Numbered from the stretch's first letter, positions 33,436-42,321 are shown. The stretch is 64,000 nt of DNA from Jatrophihabitans sp. (GCA_036389035.1 DASVQQ010000022.1:1-64000); one strand, 5' to 3'. Numbers and translations are program-made. The notes: generated by a model from the letters alone, not told the origin.

Positions 33436-34721
33436 GTCTGGGGACCACCGGCAGCCCGCCGGCGCCGAGCCGGCACTGGGCGATGCGGGCCCTGCACGGC
33501 CAGCTGATCCCGGGGTCGAAGGCCGGCCGCCAGCTGTCGGTGGTGGCGCTGGTCGACGCCATCGGCTCGGGCATGTACCTCACCGGCTCGGCGCTGTACT
33601 TCGTCACCGTGGTGGGCCTGTCCCCGGCCCAGGTGGGCGCGGGCCTGTCCATCGGCGGCGTCGTGGGCCTGCTCGGCGGCGTCCCGGTGGGCATCCTGGC
33701 CGACCGGATCCCGGCGGGCCGGGTGCTGATCGGCATGCAGGTGCTGCGGGGCATCTGCTACACGGCGTTCTGCTTCGTCACTGACTTTCCGCTGTTCGCC
33801 CTCACCGCGGCGTTCATCGGCCTGACCGACGCCACCATCCCGCCGGTGCACCAGGCGGTGGTCAGCTCGTCGGTGCCGGCCGCCGACCGGGTCGACACGC
33901 TGGCCAAGATCCGGGCCGTCCGCAACATCGGGTTCAGCCTCGGCGCGGTGGTCGCCACCGTCTCCATCGGCACCGGGTCCCGGACGGCGTTCCTGATCCT
34001 GATCGGCGGCAACGCGCTGTCCTACTTCGTCGTCGCCGTCCTGCTGCGGCGGATCGGCATCCACCGGGTCACCGCCGGCCCCGGCGGGGTGGCCCGGCGC
34101 AAGCTCCGGCTGGTCGCCGACCCCCGCTACCTGGCCGCCGCCGCCCTCAATGGCGTGCTGGTCGTCCACATGACCCTGCTGGCCATCGCGTTCCCGCTCT
34201 GGTACACCGAGCACACCACCCTGCCGGCGGTGTTCGTCGGCGTGCTGGTCACCGTCAACACGGTGCTGGCCGTGCTGCTGCAGGCCCGGTTCGCCAGGAC
34301 CAGCCAGACCTTGCCCGGCGCGGTGCGCGCGGCCCTGTGGGCCGGGCTGGCGCTGGCCGGCTTCGGCGTGGCCAGCCAGCTCGCGCACCTCACCGAGCGG
34401 GTCTGGGCGGTTCTGGCGCTGGCGACTCTCGCCATCCTGCTGCTGACGTTCGCCGAACTCTGGCAGGCCGGCAGCAGCTGGACGATCTCCTACGACCTGG
34501 CCGACCCGCACCGCCGGACGGAGTACCTGTCGACCTTCCAGCTCGGCAACTCCATGCAGTCCATCGTGGGGCCGTGGCTGATCACCAGCCTGCTGTTCCC
34601 GACGCCCAACGGCTGGCTCTACTTCGGCGCCGTCACCACCGCGGCCGGTGTGCTGACCGCGGTGGTGCTCAGACCGCTGCTAACTGCTCAGACCGCTGCC
34701 AGCTCAGAGCAGCAGTCCTGA
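33432..34721 (+). CDS. Major facilitator superfamily exporter
   Basis: A 429-residue transporter with about 12 transmembrane helices. GVPVGILADRIPAGRVLIGM is the MFS motif A region between helices 2 and 3; LAKIRAVRNIGFSLGAVVAT lies in helix 5. Drug-efflux-like members of this size typically export small peptides or antibiotics with proton exchange. It is translationally coupled to ATP-grasp ligase A by a 4-bp overlap, so it probably exports the product of that enzyme or of the whole cluster. Its last 34 bases overlap the convergent PLP-enzyme gene. Confidence 0.87.
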   Translation: MSLGTTGSPPAPSRHWAMRALHGQLIPGSKAGRQLSVVALVDAIGSGMYLTGSALYFVTVVGLSPAQVGAGLSIGGVVGLLGGVPVGILADRIPAGRVLIGMQVLRGICYTAFCFVTDFPLFALTAAFIGLTDATIPPVHQAVVSSSVPAADRVDTLAKIRAVRNIGFSLGAVVATVSIGTGSRTAFLILIGGNALSYFVVAVLLRRIGIHRVTAGPGGVARRKLRLVADPRYLAAAALNGVLVVHMTLLAIAFPLWYTEHTTLPAVFVGVLVTVNTVLAVLLQARFARTSQTLPGAVRAALWAGLALAGFGVASQLAHLTERVWAVLALATLAILLLTFAELWQAGSSWTISYDLADPHRRTEYLSTFQLGNSMQSIVGPWLITSLLFPTPNGWLYFGAVTTAAGVLTAVVLRPLLTAQTAASSEQQS

Positions 34722-35896
34722 GACAGCTGTCGAAGCCCCGCCGCCAGATCCCGCTTGAGGTCCTCGACGTCCTCGAGCCCGACGTGCACCCGCAGCACGA
34801 TGCCGGGCTCCTGCCAGGAGCCGGGCAGCCGGTGCGCGGACGGGTCGGCCGGCACGATCAGGCTCTCGTACCCGCCCCAGCTGTGCCCCAGCCCGAACAG
34901 CCGCAGCCGCTCCAGCATGGCGTCCACCTCGGCCTTGCCGTACCAGGGGTTCAGCACGATGCTGAACAGCCCGGCGGCGCCTGAGAAGTCCCGGCGCCAC
35001 AGCTCGTGCCCGGGGTCACCGGGCAGCGCCGGGTAGAGCACCTGGCTGACCTCGTCCTGCTCCTGCAGCCAGCGGGCCAGCTCCAGCGCCTGCTGGTGGT
35101 GCTGGCGCAGCCGGACCCCCAGGGTGCGGATGCCGCGCAGGCCCATGTAGACGTCGTCGGCGCCGGCGGTCTGGCCCAGCCGGATCGCGGCGCTGCGGAC
35201 CGGGCCGTAGGTGTCCTCGGTGCAGACGATCGCGCCCAGGATGCTGTCGGCGTGACCGGTGAGGTACTTGGTCGCCGAGTGCACGACCACGTCGGCCCCC
35301 AGCTCCAGCGGCCGGCAGAACACCGGGGTGGCCCAGGTGTTGTCGACGATCGTGACGACGCCGCGGTCCCGGCACACGCTGGTGATCGCCGGCACGTCCT
35401 GGACCTCGAAGGTGGTCGAGCCGGGCGACTCCAGGTACACCAGGCGGGTGTTGGGGCGCAGCAGGTCGGCGATCCCGCCGGCGACGCGGGGGTCGTAGTA
35501 CTCGGTCTCGATCCCGAAGGCGGCGAGCGAGTCGCAGAATCGCCGGCTGGAGGTGTAGACCGAGTCGCTCACCAGGATGTGGTCCCCTGCCTTGACGAAG
35601 GCCATCAGCGCGGTCGTGATGGCGGCCAGACCCGAGCAGGTCACCACCGCGGCGTAGCCGCCCTCGAGCTCGGTCAGCGCCAGCTCGAAGGCCCGGCTGG
35701 TGGGGGTGCCGAAGCGCCCGTACGTCGGCAGGTCCCGCCGCAGCGGGTCGGCCTGCGAGCGCTCCATGCTGGCGACGTCGGAGTAGAGGACCGTCGAGCT
35801 CCGGTAGACCGGCGGGTTGATGTAGCCCTCCTGCAGGTGCGGCTCCCATCCCGCGCGTACCAGGCGGGTTTCGAATGAGGTCTGCCGGTGGATCAC
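34688..35896 (-). CDS. Cys/Met-metabolism PLP-dependent enzyme (cystathionine gamma-synthase-like)
   Basis: A 402-residue fold-type I PLP enzyme. TYGRFGTPTSRAFELALTEL and YAAVVTCSGLAAITTALM form the cofactor phosphate site, VDNTWATP the ring-stacking region, and SATKYLTGHAD holds the Schiff-base Lys (Lys210). The family makes or breaks C-S or C-N bonds at the beta or gamma carbon of amino acids; SGLAA and GYESL fit the lyase/MetC branch. Being last in a four-gene operon with two ATP-grasp ligases and a radical SAM enzyme, it probably makes a non-standard amino acid for a peptide product; the exact reaction is unknown. Upstream gap 57 bp. Confidence 0.88.
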   Translation of the reverse strand: MIHRQTSFETRLVRAGWEPHLQEGYINPPVYRSSTVLYSDVASMERSQADPLRRDLPTYGRFGTPTSRAFELALTELEGGYAAVVTCSGLAAITTALMAFVKAGDHILVSDSVYTSSRRFCDSLAAFGIETEYYDPRVAGGIADLLRPNTRLVYLESPGSTTFEVQDVPAITSVCRDRGVVTIVDNTWATPVFCRPLELGADVVVHSATKYLTGHADSILGAIVCTEDTYGPVRSAAIRLGQTAGADDVYMGLRGIRTLGVRLRQHHQQALELARWLQEQDEVSQVLYPALPGDPGHELWRRDFSGAAGLFSIVLNPWYGKAEVDAMLERLRLFGLGHSWGGYESLIVPADPSAHRLPGSWQEPGIVLRVHVGLEDVEDLKRDLAAGLRQLSQDCCSELAAV

Positions 35897-35953
35897 GACA
35901 CTGTCTCCGCTTCGAGCTTTAAGTTGGCCAGGTGGTCAACATGGGCCCGGTGA

Positions 35954-37153
35954 TCAGGCTCCGACCGGCGCCCACCTGGCCTGTTCGTTGAACCAGGTGG
36001 CCACGGTCTCCATGTTCGCGGCTACGTCGTCTTCGGTCTGGCCGGCAACGACGTATCCCGCAAGGTAAAGACCCGACTTGACCCCTCCCTGATACACCTG
36101 GCCCGAACTTCCTGCCATGCTCACCTCCCGGACGCAGTCCGGCTCGCCCCCCATCGGCAGGTATTCCAGCAGGCCGCGGGACGGCGGGATCAGCAGCCCG
36201 CCGCCGGGGCGGTACTGAGGCGCCGGGAACGTGTTGGGCAGGCCGCACTCTGCGTAGAGCCACTCCTTGTCCAGCTCGATGCCGAAGCAGTACCTGACCA
36301 TCGGGGGGATCATGCCGCCGCCGGTCCGGCTGGCGATCTCGCAGAACACCACCCGGTCATCGGGGGTGAGCCAGAGCTCGGTGTGGAAGGCGGTGTGGCG
36401 TGGCGTCGGAAGCTGCGCCAGCACCGACCTGGTGGCCGAGACCAGCCGCTCGAACAGCGGGTCCTCCGCCGCCAGCGAGTGGTGGGCCAGCCAGTCGTTG
36501 TTGCGGAACGCCAGGCAGTCGTTGACGTAGCGGAACGCGTGGATGAAGGCCACCTCGCCGTTGATCACCAGGCCGTCGATGTGGAACATCGGCCCTTCGA
36601 TGAACTTCTCGATCTGGCTGACGCCCCGCCACGGGTGGCGGAGGTAGTTGTCGAGGTCGGTCTCGTCGTTGATGATGTTGGCGCCGAGCGAGCCCGACTC
36701 CGACACCGGCTTGATCACCACCGGGTAGCCGTGCTGCTCGATGAAATCCAGAGCGGTGTACGCCGAGTCCAGCGCGCTGTAGGCCGGGATCTCCACCGGC
36801 CCGCCGGCCAGGTGGTTCTTCATCAACACCTTGTCCCGAAAGGCCAGCGCGCTGGCGGTGTGCTGGCCCGGCAGGCCCAGTAGCTCGCGCAGCTGCGCGG
36901 CGCGCACCACGTCTGCCTCGGCGCGGGCGAACACGGCCTGCACCTGATGGCTCTGGGCCAGCCGCAGCGCGGTCTTGTCGACCAGCTGGTTGGTGTCGTA
37001 GTCGTCGAAGGCGTGGACGTGGGGCAGGTGGGCATAGCCCTCGGCGTACTCGCGGGGGGTCAGGATCACCGGCTCGAAGCCCGAGCCTGCCAGCCACTGG
37101 TCATACGGGGTCTTGGAGTAGGGCGTCTTGGCGAAGATCAGAACCGATGGCAT
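35954..37153 (-). CDS. ATP-grasp ligase B of a biosynthetic cluster
   Basis: A 399-residue ATP-grasp protein: ALAFRDKVLMKNHLAGGPVE, YPVVIKPVSESGSLGANII (ATP-phosphate loop), QIEKFIEGPMFHIDGLVING and FCEIASRTGGGMIP (metal ligands). The N-terminal domain begins VLIFAKTPYSKTPYDQWL and continues with a Rossmann-like alternation typical of carboxylate-amine ligases. Only 17 bp separate it from the upstream radical SAM gene; the PLP enzyme follows after 57 bp. Three ATP-grasp enzymes in one locus suggest stepwise assembly of a small peptide or peptide-like molecule without an NRPS. The amino-acid specificity is unknown. Confidence 0.86.
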   Translation of the reverse strand: MPSVLIFAKTPYSKTPYDQWLAGSGFEPVILTPREYAEGYAHLPHVHAFDDYDTNQLVDKTALRLAQSHQVQAVFARAEADVVRAAQLRELLGLPGQHTASALAFRDKVLMKNHLAGGPVEIPAYSALDSAYTALDFIEQHGYPVVIKPVSESGSLGANIINDETDLDNYLRHPWRGVSQIEKFIEGPMFHIDGLVINGEVAFIHAFRYVNDCLAFRNNDWLAHHSLAAEDPLFERLVSATRSVLAQLPTPRHTAFHTELWLTPDDRVVFCEIASRTGGGMIPPMVRYCFGIELDKEWLYAECGLPNTFPAPQYRPGGGLLIPPSRGLLEYLPMGGEPDCVREVSMAGSSGQVYQGGVKSGLYLAGYVVAGQTEDDVAANMETVATWFNEQARWAPVGA

Positions 37154-37170
37154 CTTAAGACGGTCCTCTC

Positions 37171-38436
37171 TCAGCGGCTCTGCAGGACGGGCAGCCGGCG
37201 GCGCTCGGGAACCCGGGACACCAGCCCGACCTCCTCGGAGAGCTCGCGGGCGAAGCAGCCGTCCTTGTAGACGCCGGCCAGGCGCTTGCCGGTGAAGTCG
37301 TTGATCGCCTGGTGGTCGAACTGCGCGGTGTAGCTGACCTGCCGGTCCGGCCCGCTGAGCCTGCGCACCAGGATGCCCAGGTGCGGCTCGAAGGTGTTGA
37401 CGCAGCCGACGATGTCACCGATCTTCTCCAGGCGCTCGCCGTCGGAGTCCGACAGCAGCTGCTCCTCGGCGGGGATGGCCGCGAACAGCTGGCGGCCGGC
37501 CCGGCACCATCCCACGTGGCCGGGAAAGCCCATCGCCTTGATGCCGAACGTGCCGAAGTCCTCGCTGACCGCGAGCTGGAAGCGCAGTTCCACGTTGTCG
37601 TGCAGCCACTTCAGGTCGCGGTAGGCCTGCTCGATCTCGGGGTGGTCCAGCTGCAGCTGCGGGTGCCGGCCGCCGTGGTCTGAGAAGTTGTTGAACCGCA
37701 CCGTGTCGACGCCGAGCGCGTTGAAGTAATGGGCGTAGCGGACCAGCGACTCGCGGCCGTGGTTGTGCCGGCCGACCGTGACGCCGATGTTGACCCGGAA
37801 CTCATCAGCCGGCTCGCCGGTGCGCTGGGCCGTCAGCCGCCGTTGCCGGTTGTAGTCCTGGATGCGGGCGAGCACCCGCTCGGTGTCCGCGCCGCTGAAC
37901 ACGCCCTTGATCGGGTAGCTGCCGTCGTCGATGACGGCCAGGTTCTCGTCGATCACGCCGTGGTAGGTGATGGAGATCGTGCCGTAGCCGCTCTCGCGCG
38001 CGAGGTCGAGCAGCTCGATGTAGTTGTCGGCCAGCAACGGCCGGCCGCTGGTCCAGGCGTCGCCCTTCTCCATGGTCTCGGTGGGTTTGTGGTCGGACTC
38101 CTGGCGGAACTCCCGGTTGTTGGCCGGGCCGTACATCCGCATGAACTCGCCGTCGTAGGCGAAGCTGTCGACGTAGCGCGGGTAGACCCGGTACCCCTGC
38201 GCCTCCAGGCTCGCCTTGATCAGCGGACCCTCGGCCATCTCGAAGGACTTGTTATAGACCTTCTCGTAGTTGACGAACCAGCAGTGGGCGCATTTCTGCC
38301 CGCAGGTGTTCCTGCCGACCTTGGTGTCGAGGTCGAGATAGATATGGATGTCCTCGGGACGGATCTCGGCGAACGGGACCGTGAACGGGGTGTCGCCGTG
38401 GAAGTCGTAAGCGATGGGGGCGTTGTCTACGAGCAT
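37171..38436 (-). CDS. Radical SAM enzyme of a biosynthetic cluster
   Basis: A 421-residue radical SAM protein. The [4Fe-4S] motif CX3CX2C is CGQKCAHC (Cys45, Cys49, Cys52), and further cysteines near 310, 344 and 393 could bind an auxiliary cluster. YLDLDTKVGRNTCGQ shows the motif on the usual first strand. It does not look like a known biosynthetic family (no SPASM consensus that I can recognise), so the reaction, for example amino-acid C-H activation or epimerisation, is open. ATG 38436 follows AGAGGA; a longer frame to 38610 is Pro/Arg-rich and discarded. Between two ATP-grasp genes, 17 bp before ligase B and 110 bp after ligase C. Confidence 0.87.
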   Translation of the reverse strand: MLVDNAPIAYDFHGDTPFTVPFAEIRPEDIHIYLDLDTKVGRNTCGQKCAHCWFVNYEKVYNKSFEMAEGPLIKASLEAQGYRVYPRYVDSFAYDGEFMRMYGPANNREFRQESDHKPTETMEKGDAWTSGRPLLADNYIELLDLARESGYGTISITYHGVIDENLAVIDDGSYPIKGVFSGADTERVLARIQDYNRQRRLTAQRTGEPADEFRVNIGVTVGRHNHGRESLVRYAHYFNALGVDTVRFNNFSDHGGRHPQLQLDHPEIEQAYRDLKWLHDNVELRFQLAVSEDFGTFGIKAMGFPGHVGWCRAGRQLFAAIPAEEQLLSDSDGERLEKIGDIVGCVNTFEPHLGILVRRLSGPDRQVSYTAQFDHQAINDFTGKRLAGVYKDGCFARELSEEVGLVSRVPERRRLPVLQSR

Positions 38437-38546
38437 GTCGTCCTCTGGAGTAGTTGTAGGGCTGGCGGTACGGGTGGTCTCTGGCGATGCCGGGGGTCCC
38501 TCGGATGCGAGTGGGTCCGGCGCCCGGTGACCCGGCGGACTGCGGG

Positions 38547-39716
38547 TTACCGGGCGGGTTGGGTCGTCACGATCGGCAGGGCCGTCAGCTCTGCCACGGC
38601 CAGCGCGCACTGTTCGGCGCTGTCTGCCGTCAGGACGGCGAAGCCCAACCGCTCCAGGGAGCTCTGCAGCGGCTTCACCGTCTCGCCGACCTGGGCCGAG
38701 ATGGCCCAGTCGACGATGCTGCCGTGCGCCAGGGTGGGTTGACTGGCCACGGCGGTCACCTGCCCGGGTGGGGCGGTGAAGAACACGGTTGCGGCGGCGG
38801 GCGCGATGGCGGCCGTCCGCGGGGCGCCGCCGCCGACCGCCCAGCCCAGGGCCGAGCGGCGCCAGTCGACGCCGGTGGTGAGCTGGACGAGGTCGGCGAT
38901 GCCGTCGCCGCCCATCCGGTTGTGGGTCTCGATGACGGTGACCTGGTCACCGTCGATCTTGAGTTCGGTGTGGCTGGGGCCGTCGGTCAGGCCGAGCGCG
39001 TCGAGCACCTCGGCCACGGCCCGCTCGACCAGCTGCCGCTGCCGCTCGGTCAGCGACGGGGCGGGCATGACATGGCTCAGCTCGACGAATCCGGTGGTGG
39101 TGCCCTTCTGGGCGATGCCCATCGTGGTGTGGCGCCCGCCGGCCGACAGCGACTCGACGCTGACCTCGAGTCCGCCGACGAACTGCTCGAGCAGGGTGGC
39201 GGCGGTGCGCCGGTGCGGCGGCAGGTCGGCCGGCCGGTGGATCAGCGCCACCTCGCTGCTGCCGCTGCCGTCGACCGGCTTGGCGATGACCGGGGTGTGC
39301 TCGGCGAACAGCCGGGCGATGGCGTCCGGGTCGTCCCCGGCGGCGAACGCGGGATTGAGGTGCGGGGCCTTGTGCGCGAGGACGCGGCGCATGATCAGCT
39401 TGTTGCGGATGGCCTGCACGACACTCAGCGCCGTGCCGGGGGTTCCCAGCCGCTCGGTGGCGGCCGCCGCCGGCTCCAGCCCCGGCTCGGTGAGCGAGAC
39501 CACCGCCAGCGGCGACAGCGGCGCGAGCACCTCGTCGATGAACGTGGTGAAGGTGGCGGGCTCGCGGTAGTCCACGGTGAAGACGGTGGCGGCGCCGTTC
39601 TCGAGCTCGGGCGCGTCGGAGGCGCCCGGGTGCTGGACGTGGATGAGGTCCACCGGAAGCGTCGCGGCCGCCTGGGCCACCTTGGTGTTGGCGCCGAGAA
39701 CGACAAGGCCGGTCAT
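38547..39716 (-). CDS. ATP-grasp ligase C of a biosynthetic cluster
   Basis: A 389-residue ATP-grasp enzyme. AIRNKLIMRRVLAHKAPHLN, TPVIAKPVDGSGSSEVALIH (ATP loop), LLEQFVGGLEVSVESLSAGG and VIETHNRMGGDGIADLVQLT (metal ligands) are the ordered family segments; N-terminal MTGLVVLGANTKVAQAAATL is Rossmann-like. It is first in the minus-strand operon (ligase C, radical SAM, ligase B, PLP enzyme). The three ligases share the fold but differ widely in sequence, so they are unlikely to be recent duplicates. GGGGGTT provides a possible ribosome site for the ATG at 39716. Confidence 0.86.
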   Translation of the reverse strand: MTGLVVLGANTKVAQAAATLPVDLIHVQHPGASDAPELENGAATVFTVDYREPATFTTFIDEVLAPLSPLAVVSLTEPGLEPAAAATERLGTPGTALSVVQAIRNKLIMRRVLAHKAPHLNPAFAAGDDPDAIARLFAEHTPVIAKPVDGSGSSEVALIHRPADLPPHRRTAATLLEQFVGGLEVSVESLSAGGRHTTMGIAQKGTTTGFVELSHVMPAPSLTERQRQLVERAVAEVLDALGLTDGPSHTELKIDGDQVTVIETHNRMGGDGIADLVQLTTGVDWRRSALGWAVGGGAPRTAAIAPAAATVFFTAPPGQVTAVASQPTLAHGSIVDWAISAQVGETVKPLQSSLERLGFAVLTADSAEQCALAVAELTALPIVTTQPAR

Positions 39717-40049
39717 GACCGAACCCCCGTGCTGCCGTGCATGTGCTTGGCCCTGCGCTTTCTTCGATCCCGACGTCCGGGTCGGAACTGTTATCCGCGG
39801 ACGACCGGTGCATCTCCTCCTCGTACGCAGGGGTAAGAACCCTCCGACGCCGGATTAATACATTCGATGGGAAAATTTTTAGCGCTCCGCGGAAGGGCTA
39901 TCAAGAGAAAGCGTGACGGGACCGGACCAATCACCTCGACACCGCACCAGTGAACATGCGGTCAATGCCGTATTTATCTAGCCAATCCGCCAGCACGCCT
40001 TACCGAATCGTTACCCGGTGGTTGAGCATGATGAGGCAGAAGGAGACAC
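39717..40049. promoter_or_regulatory. Divergent spacer between ligase C and APH-type kinase
   Basis: 333 bp without a supported gene. An AT-rich stretch (about 39855-39885, including AAAATTTTT) is the likely promoter area of the ligase C operon. Short frames on the minus strand upstream of ligase C were examined for a precursor peptide; the only one next to a GAGGAGGAG (ATG 39811-39813) has no spacing and runs on into ligase C, so none is proposed. Confidence 0.5.
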
Positions 40050-41033
40050 GTGGAGTTTCGGCCGATCGAGCGTGCGGCAGGCGCCTTTCAGGAATCGGTG
40101 AGCGCCGAGCAGGTCCGGGCGATGTGCCGGCGGGCGTTCGGCGCCGGCGTCGACGTGACCTCGGCCACCGAGCTGGGCCTCGGCGCCTACAACAGCACCT
40201 ACCGGGTGGAGCTTGACGGTCGCCGGCCGGTCATCCTGCGGGTAGCGCCCGAGCCCGCCCGGCAGTTTCGCATCGAGCGCGCGCTGATGCGCAACGAGCA
40301 CGCCACCGCCCCCTACCTGGCCGGCCTCGGCGAGCTGACGCCGCGCACGCTCGCGGTCGACTTCACCCACCAGCTGCTCGGACGCGACTACCTCTTCCAG
40401 AGCCTGCTCGACGGGGTGCCGGCCCCCGACGGGCTCGCGGGGTACCCGCGGCCGGCCTGGGCGGGCTTCTACGGCCAGCTGGGCGGCATCGCCCGAACCG
40501 TGCACGAGGTGCGCGGCCGGCGGTTCGGCCCGGTAGCCGGCCCGGCGTATGACACCTGGAGCCAGGCGCTGGTCGGCTACTTCACCGACGCGGCGGCCGA
40601 CCTGCGCGACGCCGGCCTGGACGCCGAGGACGTTCACCGGCTGGCCGACGCGGCCGCCCGACGCCACGCCGTGCTCGACGAGGTCAGCGAGCCCAGGCTG
40701 CTGCACGGTGATCTGTGGACCGTCAACGTGCTGCTCGACCCGGCCGCGGCGGCGCCGACGATCACCGGCCTGGTGGACTCCGACCGCGGCTGGTGGGGCG
40801 ACCCGCTGGCCGACTGGACTATCTATCGCGCCCTCCAGCGCCAGGGGGCCGAGCGCGCGGCGTTCTTCGACAGCTACGGTCCGCTGCCTTCCTCCGGCGA
40901 GGACGAGCTGCGGGCGCGCTTCTACCTGGCCCGGCACCTGGTCGGCGTCCGGCTGGAGCGGCGCCGGCTGGCCGAACCGGGGCTGGCAGACACCTACGAC
41001 GAGGTACGCGAGGTGCTCGCCACGCTCGCCTGA
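40050..41033 (+). CDS. APH-family kinase (aminoglycoside phosphotransferase-like)
   Basis: A 327-residue kinase of the APH/choline-kinase superfamily. ELGLGAYNSTYRVELDGRRP forms the nucleotide-binding N-lobe, LLHGDLWTVNVLL the catalytic loop with Asp and Asn, and GLVDSDRGWWGDPLADW the metal-binding Asp. Such enzymes phosphorylate aminoglycosides, fructosamines or other small hydroxylated compounds. It is divergent from the biosynthetic operon, so it may be a self-resistance or tailoring gene, but it could also be unrelated. The GTG at 40050 follows AGGAG at 4 bp. Confidence 0.82.
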   Translation: MEFRPIERAAGAFQESVSAEQVRAMCRRAFGAGVDVTSATELGLGAYNSTYRVELDGRRPVILRVAPEPARQFRIERALMRNEHATAPYLAGLGELTPRTLAVDFTHQLLGRDYLFQSLLDGVPAPDGLAGYPRPAWAGFYGQLGGIARTVHEVRGRRFGPVAGPAYDTWSQALVGYFTDAAADLRDAGLDAEDVHRLADAAARRHAVLDEVSEPRLLHGDLWTVNVLLDPAAAAPTITGLVDSDRGWWGDPLADWTIYRALQRQGAERAAFFDSYGPLPSSGEDELRARFYLARHLVGVRLERRRLAEPGLADTYDEVREVLATLA

Positions 41034-41057
41034 CCGGCGCGGAAGAGCTACCTTTAA

Positions 41058-41073
41058 TCGAACACTTGTGCGA
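41058..41073 (+). promoter_or_regulatory. LexA-like SOS box upstream of dinB
   Basis: TCGAAC-ACTT-GTGCGA matches the actinobacterial LexA operator TCGAAC-N4-GTTCGA at 11 of 12 fixed positions and ends 10 bp before the chosen start codon. It strongly suggests SOS control of the polymerase gene. Confidence 0.72.
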
Positions 41074-41083
41074 TTCTGTAGCG

Positions 41084-42274
41084 GTGGTTGTCGAACCGTC
41101 GATCCTGCACGCCGACCTGGACTCGTTCTACGCCTCGGTCGAGCAGCGCGATGACCCGCGGCTGCGCGGCCGTCCGGTGATCGTCGGCGGCGGTGTGGTG
41201 CTGGCTGCCAGTTACGAGGCCAAAGCCTGCGGCGTGCGCACCGCGATGGGCGGACGGCAAGCCCGGCAGCTGTGCCCGCAGGCGATCGTGGTGCCACCCC
41301 GGATGAGCGCGTACTCGGCCGCCAGCAAGGCGGTGTTCGAGGTCTTCGCCGACACCACGCCGCTGGTGGAGCCGATGTCGATCGATGAGGCCTTTCTCGA
41401 CGTCCGCGGGCTGCGCAAGATCGCCGGCCCCGCGCCCGAGATCGCGGCGGGCCTCCGGCGGGCGGTGCGTGAGCGGGTCGGCCTGCCGATCACCGTCGGG
41501 GTGGCCCGCACCAAGTTCCTGGCCAAGGTCGCCAGCGCGGTCGCCAAGCCGGACGGCCTGCTGGTGGTGCCGGTCGACGGTGAGCTGGCCTTCCTCTACC
41601 CGCTGCCGGTGCAACGGCTGTGGGGCGTCGGCCGGGTCACCACCGAGAAGCTGCGCAATCGCGGGATCTCCACGGTCGCCGAGCTGGCCGCGGTGGACGA
41701 GCGGGCGCTGATGGCGATGCTCGGGGCGGCGTCCGGGCGGCACCTGCACGCGCTGGCCCACAACTCCGATCCCCGGCCGGTCACCGTCGGGCGCCGGCGC
41801 CGGTCCATCGGCGCGCAGGCCGCGCTCGGCCGCCGCCGGCTCTCACCCGCCGAGCTGGACGGCCGGCTGATCGTGCTGGTGGACCGGGTCTGCCGCAGGC
41901 TGCGCGGGGCCAACCGGGTCTGCCGGACCGTGGTGCTGCGGCTGCGCTTCGACGACTTCAACCGGGTCACCCGATCGCACACGCTGGCCGCGGCCACCGA
42001 CGACACCGCGGTGCTGCTGACCGCGCTGCGCCGGTTGCTGCGGGCCAACGCCGGGCTGATCCGGGAGCAGGGCATCACGCTGATCGGGGTGACGCTGAGC
42101 AACCTGGACAACGCCGACGCCATCCAGCTGGAGCTGCCGTTCGAGCGCCGCAGCCCGCACAAGCTGGACTCGGTGGTGGATCGGGTCAAGGACCGCTACG
42201 GCAGCTCGGCCATCACCCGTGGGGTGCTGCTCAACGTCGATCCCGGGCTCACCGTCCCGCTGCTGCCGGACTGA
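41084..42274 (+). CDS. dinB: DNA polymerase IV (DinB, Y family)
   Basis: An error-prone Y-family polymerase of about 396 residues for replicating past damage. ILHADLDSFYASVEQRDDPR holds the first metal-binding Asp residues, PMSIDEAFLDV the second acidic pair, GVARTKFLAKVASAVAKPDG the palm/finger region, and LWGVGRVTTEKLRNRGISTV the thumb HhH. The little-finger domain follows; the C-terminus ends PLLPD without an obvious beta-clamp motif, though QLELPF at about 367 is a good clamp-binding candidate. GTG 41084 sits just after the LexA-like box; a longer frame to 40715 overlaps the kinase gene and is discarded. Confidence 0.93.
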   Translation: MVVEPSILHADLDSFYASVEQRDDPRLRGRPVIVGGGVVLAASYEAKACGVRTAMGGRQARQLCPQAIVVPPRMSAYSAASKAVFEVFADTTPLVEPMSIDEAFLDVRGLRKIAGPAPEIAAGLRRAVRERVGLPITVGVARTKFLAKVASAVAKPDGLLVVPVDGELAFLYPLPVQRLWGVGRVTTEKLRNRGISTVAELAAVDERALMAMLGAASGRHLHALAHNSDPRPVTVGRRRRSIGAQAALGRRRLSPAELDGRLIVLVDRVCRRLRGANRVCRTVVLRLRFDDFNRVTRSHTLAAATDDTAVLLTALRRLLRANAGLIREQGITLIGVTLSNLDNADAIQLELPFERRSPHKLDSVVDRVKDRYGSSAITRGVLLNVDPGLTVPLLPD

Positions 42275-42293
42275 GCGCTGCTGCCCGGCTGAT
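42256..42293 (+). repeat. Duplicated gene end of dinB
   Basis: The last 17 bases of dinB with its TGA (42258-42274) recur with two changes at 42276-42292, carrying a second TGA at 42290 in the same frame. Confidence 0.7.
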
Positions 42294-42321
42294 GGGTCGG
42301 TTCTGACGGCCGGAGGCGATG

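Noticed and set aside
38437..38546. Small peptide gene between ligase C and the radical SAM gene
   Set aside because: No ATG/GTG frame with a ribosome site; the upstream extension of the radical SAM frame is Pro/Arg-rich.
39717..39813. Precursor peptide for a RiPP upstream of ATP-grasp ligase C
   Set aside because: The frame from 39813 has its ribosome-like run directly abutting the ATG and continues far into ligase C; no leader/core pattern.
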